This document shows positions 58,986 through 64,000 of a stretch of DNA of 64,000 nucleotides, piece after piece. The stretch's first letter is position 1; every line of letters starts with the position of its first letter. The stretch lies in NCBI GenBank assembly GCA_020635515.1, contig JACJZS010000002.1, positions 1,102,001-1,166,000 on the forward strand, given 5' to 3'. This DNA is from Flavobacteriales bacterium. GTDB lineage: Bacteria > Bacteroidota > Bacteroidia > Flavobacteriales > Weeksellaceae. Made by a program: the position numbers and the translations under genes. The notes under the pieces were generated by a model that saw nothing but the letters and a program-made list of their open reading frames with translations, ran no database searches and was not told the origin of the DNA.

Positions 58986-59959
58986 TGGATTTAGCAATTG
59001 TAATTCTCAATTGGAATGGAAAAAAACTACTTCAAGAATTCTTGCCTTCCGTTGTAGAGTATTCTCAGGATTTCCCGATTTACATTATTGATAATCATTC
59101 CACTGATGATTCTGTTGAGTATGTACAACGTAATTTTTCAAACATTAAAATTATTCGACATTCTCATAATTATGGATTTACAGAAGGTTATAATTTAGGA
59201 TTACAACAAATAAATACAGACGTATATTGTCTTTTGAATTCAGATGTACAGGTAACCAAAAATTGGATTTCTCCTGTATTGGAATTATTTAAAAAAGATG
59301 ATTCTATTGCAGTAATTCAACCAAAAATTCTAAGTTATACCAACAAAGAATACTTTGAATATGCAGGAGCAGGAGGAGGATTGATTGACAAATTTGGTTA
59401 TCCGTATTGTAGAGGAAGAATTTTTGAAAACATAGAAAAAGATAACGGTCAGTACGACGATGAAACTGAAGTATTTTGGGCAAGTGGAGCTTGTTTTTTT
59501 ATTAGAAAGTCATCTTTTGATTCGTTTAGTGGATTCGATGCTGATTTTTTTGCTCATATGGAAGAAATTGATTTATGTTGGAGATTAAAAAATGCAGGAA
59601 ATAAAATTTTTTATACCGGGAAATCAACTGTTTATCATCTAGGAGGAGGAACACTAAACAAAACATCTTCTAAAAAAGTATATTTAAACTTTAGAAATAA
59701 TCTATTGATGCTTCTAAAGAATTTACCTCAAAAATCATTGTTTTTTATACTTTTTACGCGAATGGTATTAGATGGTATTGCTGGAATTCGTTTTTTATTT
59801 TTAGGTAAATTTTCTTACATCTCAGCAATTTTAAAAGCTCATTTTTATTTTTATCGTAATTTTTCTAAGTTTTATAGAAAAAGAAAACAACAACCTAATA
59901 AGATACCTGTTTATTTTCATAAAAATAGTATTTTGTTCAATTTTCAATCTAAAAAATGA
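58985..59959 (+). CDS. Family 2 glycosyltransferase
   Basis: This 324-residue protein has a GT-A fold: LAIVILNWNGKKLLQEFL at the start, IIDNHSTDDSVEYV, the acceptor DxD-like LLNSDVQVTKNW, and the GFDADFFAHMEEIDLCWRLK segment typical of rhamnosyl- or mannosyl-transferase-like GT2 proteins. It sits between an acyltransferase and a methyltransferase, so it may modify an envelope glycolipid or glycan. The sugar is unknown. Confidence 0.9.
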   Translation: MDLAIVILNWNGKKLLQEFLPSVVEYSQDFPIYIIDNHSTDDSVEYVQRNFSNIKIIRHSHNYGFTEGYNLGLQQINTDVYCLLNSDVQVTKNWISPVLELFKKDDSIAVIQPKILSYTNKEYFEYAGAGGGLIDKFGYPYCRGRIFENIEKDNGQYDDETEVFWASGACFFIRKSSFDSFSGFDADFFAHMEEIDLCWRLKNAGNKIFYTGKSTVYHLGGGTLNKTSSKKVYLNFRNNLLMLLKNLPQKSLFFILFTRMVLDGIAGIRFLFLGKFSYISAILKAHFYFYRNFSKFYRKRKQQPNKIPVYFHKNSILFNFQSKK

Positions 59960-60771
59960 ACTTTTTCATGAATATTAAAGTATTCTTTTCTTCTTTACTT
60001 CGAAAAATAAATTTATTACAGTTTTCTGATACCGTTCGTTTTTATATTCTTAAAGTTAAAAACGATAAATCAAATCGTGCTTTTAAAAAAAGAAATTCTT
60101 CGGTATTATTTCCTCCTGATTATCTTATGTATGAATCTTTCCAACTTAATTATGAAAAATACTATTTAGGAGGAAGAAAAACAGCAGAATGGTTGGTTGA
60201 AGAGGTTTCAAAGTATGTAGATTTACAAGAGGTAAATATTCTAGATTGGGGATGCGGACCTGCTCGAATTATTCGTCATATTCCCAAACTACTAGAAAAT
60301 AAAAACAATGGATATTATGCCACCGATTACAATAAAAAAACGATAGAATGGAATCAAAAAAATATTCCAAAAGTTTCGTTTAATCTCAATACGTTAGATG
60401 CAAAGCTACCTTACGAAGATAACTTTTTTGATTTCATTTATGGGATTTCTATTTTTACACATCTATCTGAAAAAAAACACGAAGAATGGTTTGCGGAATT
60501 ATACAGAGTTTTAAAACCTAAAGGAATCTTATTATTGACTACACAAGGGGAAAATTTCATTTCAAAATTATCTCTTTCAGAAGTAGAGGCTTTTCGCGGA
60601 GGAAGTCTTGTTGTGCGAGGAAATGTAACACAGGGACATAGAACGTATTCTGCTTTTCAACCCAAATCTTATCTAGAAAATCTTTTTCAACCAATGGAAA
60701 TCGTACAACATAGCGAGCCTCAAATCCAAGGAAATTACATTCCTCAAGACATTTGGATTGTTCGAAAATAA
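59956..60771 (+). CDS. Class I SAM-dependent methyltransferase
   Basis: This 271-residue protein has an N-terminal hydrophobic or basic stretch and then a Rossmann methyltransferase domain with ILDWGCGPARIIRHI as motif I near residue 96, DYNKKTIEWN, and a YGISIFTHLSEKKHEEW segment. Its ATG overlaps the preceding TGA (ATGA). Together with the GT2 gene it suggests methylation of a sugar chain. The target is not established. Confidence 0.88.
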   Translation: MNFFMNIKVFFSSLLRKINLLQFSDTVRFYILKVKNDKSNRAFKKRNSSVLFPPDYLMYESFQLNYEKYYLGGRKTAEWLVEEVSKYVDLQEVNILDWGCGPARIIRHIPKLLENKNNGYYATDYNKKTIEWNQKNIPKVSFNLNTLDAKLPYEDNFFDFIYGISIFTHLSEKKHEEWFAELYRVLKPKGILLLTTQGENFISKLSLSEVEAFRGGSLVVRGNVTQGHRTYSAFQPKSYLENLFQPMEIVQHSEPQIQGNYIPQDIWIVRK

Positions 60772-60798
60772 TTTAAAAATGTAAGAGTAAAAAATGCT

Positions 60799-61056
60799 TT
60801 ATTTGGTTTCTTTATTGCTAACAATTACGGTAGCGAAATAAGGAATAATAAAGAAAACCCAAACTCCAATTTTCCAAACAGCAAGCACTTCCAACCAATA
60901 CATTTCAAAAGATGGTTTAGAAATATTCATGAAATAGCTAAAAACACTATAGAGACTATTATTAAAAAATAAGTAAATAATTCCTATTAAAAATAATAAT
61001 GCGAAGTTGATTACAGAGCACCAACCTAATAATGCTCTAATTTGTTTTAGATTCAT
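60799..61056 (-). CDS. DUF6868 small membrane protein
   Basis: This 85-residue protein has two hydrophobic helices around WCSVINFALLFLIGIIYLFF and WKIGVWVFFIIPYFATVIV. It begins MNLKQIRALLGWCSVIN, typical of the DUF6868 family. Function is unknown. It lies 2 nt downstream of the SpoIIAA-like gene on the minus strand, probably cotranscribed. Confidence 0.8.
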   Translation of the reverse strand: MNLKQIRALLGWCSVINFALLFLIGIIYLFFNNSLYSVFSYFMNISKPSFEMYWLEVLAVWKIGVWVFFIIPYFATVIVSNKETK

Positions 61057-61058
61057 GG

Positions 61059-61448
61059 TTAATTCTTTTTTTGACTTACAAATTCAAGTGCTTTATCAAT
61101 CTGAGAAACATCAAAGTAACGCTCTTCAAAACCTTTTTTTAGTCGTTCAAAGAAAAAAGCGTCTAACGGAACTAGAGCTTTTAGTATTTTAGAGTGAGCA
61201 ACAATGGCGATATTTCCCATGTTTTTATAGTTTCGTAACGTCCAAATTATATCTTCCATAAAAGCTTTTGTACTGCTTTGATTCAATTTTAATTCATCTA
61301 ATTTTATAAGTACATTTACATATTCAAACCCTTCATCTATTTTTTGCTTGAAGAAAGTCTGAGCGAGCTTTTCATCGGTTTCTGTAAAACTACCTATTAC
61401 TTCAATTGCTAAGGTATTTTCGTTAAATGTTTTGATTTTTTCTATCAT
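61059..61448 (-). CDS. SpoIIAA-like STAS-fold protein
   Basis: From the ATG at 61448 the protein has 129 residues. It matches the SpoIIAA-like (PF11964) domain: IEVIGSFTETDEKLAQTFFKQK, then VLIKLDELKLNQ, IAIVAHSKILKAL and FFERLKKGFEERYF. Members are thought to bind lipids or partner proteins; no function is known here. The reading frame extends twelve codons upstream, but this ATG gives the family-like N-terminus. Confidence 0.82.
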   Translation of the reverse strand: MIEKIKTFNENTLAIEVIGSFTETDEKLAQTFFKQKIDEGFEYVNVLIKLDELKLNQSSTKAFMEDIIWTLRNYKNMGNIAIVAHSKILKALVPLDAFFFERLKKGFEERYFDVSQIDKALEFVSQKKN

Positions 61449-61598
61449 TCTATTTTGATTAAACTGCTTTATAAATATACACATTTGGATTAGAATATTG
61501 AGATAGTATGCAAAATAATATTTATTTTTAAATGGAGTTTTTTAAAAGGAATTCAATTTTTTATCTTTTATTTGTATTGATAAAATTAGATAGTTTCT

Positions 61599-62468
61599 AT
61601 GAAAGTAAAAGTAGGTTTAATTCAAATGAGTTGCGTAGAAAATAAGCAACAAAACATAGATAAATCAGTAGAGAAAATCAGAGAGATCGCAAAGCAAGGA
61701 GCTCAAATTATTTGTTTACAAGAACTTTTCTCTAGTTTATACTTTTGTGATGTAGAAGATTATGAGAATTTTTCTTTGGCAGAGTCAATCCCAGGGAAAA
61801 CAACAGAGCTTTTTGAGCAGTTAGCTAAGGAGTTAGGAGTTGTAATTGTAGCATCTTTATTCGAAAAAAGAACACACGGAATTTATCATAATACCACTGC
61901 TGTAATAGATGCAGATGGTTCTTACTTAGGAAAATACAGAAAAATGCACATTCCCGATGATCCAGCATTTTATGAGAAATTTTATTTTACACCAGGAGAT
62001 TTAGGATATAAGGTTTTTGAAACTAAGTATGCAAAAATAGGCGTTTTAATTTGTTGGGATCAGTGGTATCCAGAAGCATCTAGAATTACAGCGTTAAAAG
62101 GAGCGGAAATTTTATTCTATCCTACGGCAATTGGTTGGGATACTTCTCAAGATGAATCAACGAATAAAGAGCAGTACAATGCTTGGCAAACGATTCAGAA
62201 AAGTCATTCTGTAGCAAATGGAGTTCCTGTTGTTTCGGTTAATCGAGTAGGATATGAGCAAGATGGAAAAATGAAATTTTGGGGAGGAAGTTTTGTGACA
62301 AACTCTTTTGGTTCTGTTTTGTACCAAGCATCACACGACAAAGAAGAAAATATTGTACAAGAATTAGATTTAAACGAGATTAATGAGAAACGAATTCATT
62401 GGCCTTTTTTACGAGATAGAAGAATTGATTCGTACAATGAAATTAATCAACGGTTTATTGAGGAATAA
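61599..62468 (+). CDS. aguB: N-carbamoylputrescine amidase
   Basis: This 289-residue nitrilase-superfamily enzyme hydrolyses N-carbamoylputrescine to putrescine in the agmatine route to polyamines. The triad is visible: Glu in CLQELFSSLYFC, Lys in KYRKMHIPDDPAFYEKFYF and Cys in GVLICWDQWYPEASR. The WDTSQDES and LNEINEKRIHWPFLRDRRID segments are typical of AguB. The agmatine deiminase gene is not in the window. Its 3' end overlaps the methyltransferase gene by 14 bp. Confidence 0.94.
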   Translation: MKVKVGLIQMSCVENKQQNIDKSVEKIREIAKQGAQIICLQELFSSLYFCDVEDYENFSLAESIPGKTTELFEQLAKELGVVIVASLFEKRTHGIYHNTTAVIDADGSYLGKYRKMHIPDDPAFYEKFYFTPGDLGYKVFETKYAKIGVLICWDQWYPEASRITALKGAEILFYPTAIGWDTSQDESTNKEQYNAWQTIQKSHSVANGVPVVSVNRVGYEQDGKMKFWGGSFVTNSFGSVLYQASHDKEENIVQELDLNEINEKRIHWPFLRDRRIDSYNEINQRFIEE

Positions 62469-63618
62469 TTTTTTTTAGCTTCAGAGCAATTATTTTTCCA
62501 CAAGATTGAGTAAATAAATAAAAATTCTCTCCTCCGTCTTTTATTTTGTATTTGTTTTTGATTTGTTTTGCATCAAGAGGATAGTTTTTAGAAATAATAT
62601 TTGCCTGTGTTTTTTTGATGTTTTTTAAAACTAAATTACCTACTATTTCATAAGAATTTCCAGGGAAATTAATTAATTTGTTTGAAGTGTAGATATGCGA
62701 GTTTAGGTCTAATTTTTCTAGGTTTAATTGAAAAGACAAGGATTTAAAACCATTAGATTTCATAATCGCAACATTGGGAATGTAGATGTATTTTTTAGGA
62801 TTAGAAAGTTTAATTCCAAGTTCTTTCTCATCAAGATAAGAGAAAGAAACTATTTTTTGATTTGTTTCGAGATTTACACAATGAATTGTTGGATTTTTAT
62901 GCAAGTTTTTGTCTAAAATTAGCAAAACTTCTTTAAGTTCATTTTTGTGAGCAATTAAGTAGAGCGTATGAATATTTGGGATTTGTAAGATTAATTGATA
63001 AATATCTATAAGTGGAGAAAGTTTTATGACTATATTTTTTCCAAAATTTAAGAGTTTATCTTTAATTTCAAGTATGTTTGGTTGTAAATCTTCTAAAAGG
63101 ACATTTTTTTTATTGTTTTTACTTCTTCTATCTGGGTCTAAGTAGATAAGGTCAAATTTTTGGTTGTTTATTTCTAGGAATTCTTCGGAAGTACTATTTA
63201 TGAATTGAGTTTGATTTTTGAGTACAGCAAAATTATGTTTTACGATTTCCAGTAATTCCAAATTAGGTTCTACAGCAAAATAATCAGTAAAGTTTCTAGA
63301 GATAAAGTATGCATCTATGCCAGATCCACAACTTAAATCAATTCCTGTTTTTCCACTGAAAAGTGAGGATTTGAATTCTGCAACTATTTGTGAACTTGAT
63401 TGTTCAAGATTTAGGTGTGGCGGAAAGATAATTTGATTGTGTGATAGTAAGAAAGGGATTTTTTTAGAAGCAATTTTTTTTCCTTGCAGTTGAGTAGTCA
63501 GCTCAAAAGAAGAAACAGTAGAAAAAGGAGATTTTTGTAATGCAAACTTAGGAATATTTGCATTTATATTGTCCGTAAGGTAGTTTTGAACATCTTCGTT
63601 AAGTAGGTCTTTATTCAA
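62455..63618 (-). CDS. Class I methyltransferase with THUMP-like C-terminal domain
   Basis: This 387-residue protein has a central Rossmann methyltransferase core with GIDLSCGSGIDAYFISRNF near residue 95 and the conserved YLDPDRRSK motif near residue 158. The C-terminal 80 residues fit the THUMP-like domain of related Bacteroidota proteins, suggesting an RNA target. The start is TTG, overlapping the TGA of the upstream division gene (TTGA), so the genes are coupled. The modification is not known. Confidence 0.85.
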   Translation of the reverse strand: MNKDLLNEDVQNYLTDNINANIPKFALQKSPFSTVSSFELTTQLQGKKIASKKIPFLLSHNQIIFPPHLNLEQSSSQIVAEFKSSLFSGKTGIDLSCGSGIDAYFISRNFTDYFAVEPNLELLEIVKHNFAVLKNQTQFINSTSEEFLEINNQKFDLIYLDPDRRSKNNKKNVLLEDLQPNILEIKDKLLNFGKNIVIKLSPLIDIYQLILQIPNIHTLYLIAHKNELKEVLLILDKNLHKNPTIHCVNLETNQKIVSFSYLDEKELGIKLSNPKKYIYIPNVAIMKSNGFKSLSFQLNLEKLDLNSHIYTSNKLINFPGNSYEIVGNLVLKNIKKTQANIISKNYPLDAKQIKNKYKIKDGGENFYLFTQSCGKIIALKLKKIIPQ

Positions 63619-63974
63619 TTTTGTTTTTTTAAGGAATCTTGTTCATAAGTAACTATGATTATATCTTCGTTATCTTTTTTCATAAAGTAATTTTCGCGTG
63701 CATATCTTTCGCGTGCTTCCTTGTCGTTTTTTAGACTTGTATATTTGGTTTCACTTTCTTCAATTTTCTTTTCTAGTGCATTCTTTTCTGATTGGTACTT
63801 GTTTATTTGTTTTTGTAAATCGTAGTGAGTTAGGATTGAATTTGTGTCAAAAAAAATCATCCATACAAGGAACAAGAAACTAATCAAGAAGTACTTGTGC
63901 CAAAATAGTTTTTTTAGTAACACTTGTATTAGTTTGCTGTTAGATGTTTTATTTTCAGTATTATCTTGATTCAT
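63615..63974 (-). CDS. DivIC/FtsB-like septum formation initiator
   Basis: This 119-residue protein has a cytoplasmic N-terminus, one membrane helix (KYFLISFLFLVWMIFF) near residue 28-43 and a periplasmic coiled coil (DLQKQINKYQSEKNALEKKI) followed by RERYARENYFMKKDNEDIIIV, the FtsB/DivIC pattern. In the divisome it would pair with FtsL and FtsQ. It is near the right edge. The methyltransferase gene follows it with overlapping stop and start. Confidence 0.93.
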   Translation of the reverse strand: MNQDNTENKTSNSKLIQVLLKKLFWHKYFLISFLFLVWMIFFDTNSILTHYDLQKQINKYQSEKNALEKKIEESETKYTSLKNDKEARERYARENYFMKKDNEDIIIVTYEQDSLKKQN

Positions 63975-64000
63975 TTTGTGTGTTTAGACGATTTTGAATA

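Noticed and set aside
1..64000. CRISPR array, prophage or rRNA operon
   Set aside because: No spaced short repeats, no phage structural genes and no rRNA sequence were seen; only one tRNA gene.

Overview
The window is AT-rich chromosomal DNA from a member of the Bacteroidota, most likely the class Flavobacteriia. The evidence is the gene content and the promoters. The gene content includes a fused MurF-alanine racemase, a DUF4295 ribosome-associated protein next to L28 and L33, an acyl-CoA reductase-ferredoxin-serC-serA-DUF1015-YggS block, DUF2797, DUF2400 and polyphosphate glucokinase. Many genes are preceded by the Bacteroidota -7 element TAnnTTTG, often with a TTG about 18-23 nt further upstream, rather than by strong Shine-Dalgarno sites. 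I could not name a genus from the sequence alone.

Layout. 1-3253 (minus strand): a DUF2254 membrane protein running off the left edge, Dps, an MscS channel and an orphan HsdR_N-domain protein whose start codon overlaps that of holA. 3252-8415 (plus): holA, a DUF2400 protein, manA and a K+-dependent-type membrane pyrophosphatase. 8412-10687 (minus): AlkC-type DNA alkylation repair protein and acyl-CoA reductase, with a possible small RNA between them on the other strand. 10740-20482 (plus): ferredoxin, serC, serA, DUF1015, YggS, anmK, an unlisted 52-residue membrane protein, gpsA, metG and menA.

20441-24827 is the most unusual region. The last 14 codons of menA plus the following few bases occur again about 4.3 kb downstream as a 47-bp imperfect repeat. 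Between the copies lie two genes: a 233-residue membrane protein and a 1169-residue SF1 helicase with a C-terminal phospholipase-D nuclease domain. The downstream copy abuts the convergent permease gene with overlapping stop codons, which looks like the original chromosomal junction. I read this as a small inserted defence island, related in architecture to Mokosh type II.

24819-35435 (minus): ArsP-type permease, thioredoxin, ArsR repressor, a Kv-like channel with a zinc-ribbon tail, der, a cupin_8 protein, DUF3108, DUF456, an RRM protein, two large membrane proteins, a small anchored exported protein and superoxide dismutase. 35436-35937 holds a decayed gene remnant. 35938-39607 (plus): zinc metallopeptidase, lemA, two TPM proteins and bioB. 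39617-40869 (minus): smpB and polyphosphate glucokinase. 40993-48345 (plus): murF-alr, a patatin-outer membrane barrel protein, ybeY, pckA, rpsT and tRNA-Glu. 48464-52508 (minus): an aminotransferase-murB-lpxK-purine nucleoside phosphorylase operon. 52606-64000: YtxH protein, DUF2797, ruvB, lnt, rpmB-rpmG-DUF4295, ftsY with an envelope glycolipid cluster, two small minus-strand proteins, an N-carbamoylputrescine amidase, a THUMP-like methyltransferase and a DivIC/FtsB-like division protein.

Most genes are housekeeping: cell-wall and lipid A synthesis, translation, DNA repair and serine synthesis. The accessory signals are the helicase-nuclease island, the membrane-protein block at 31382-34774 and the pseudogene remnant beside it.
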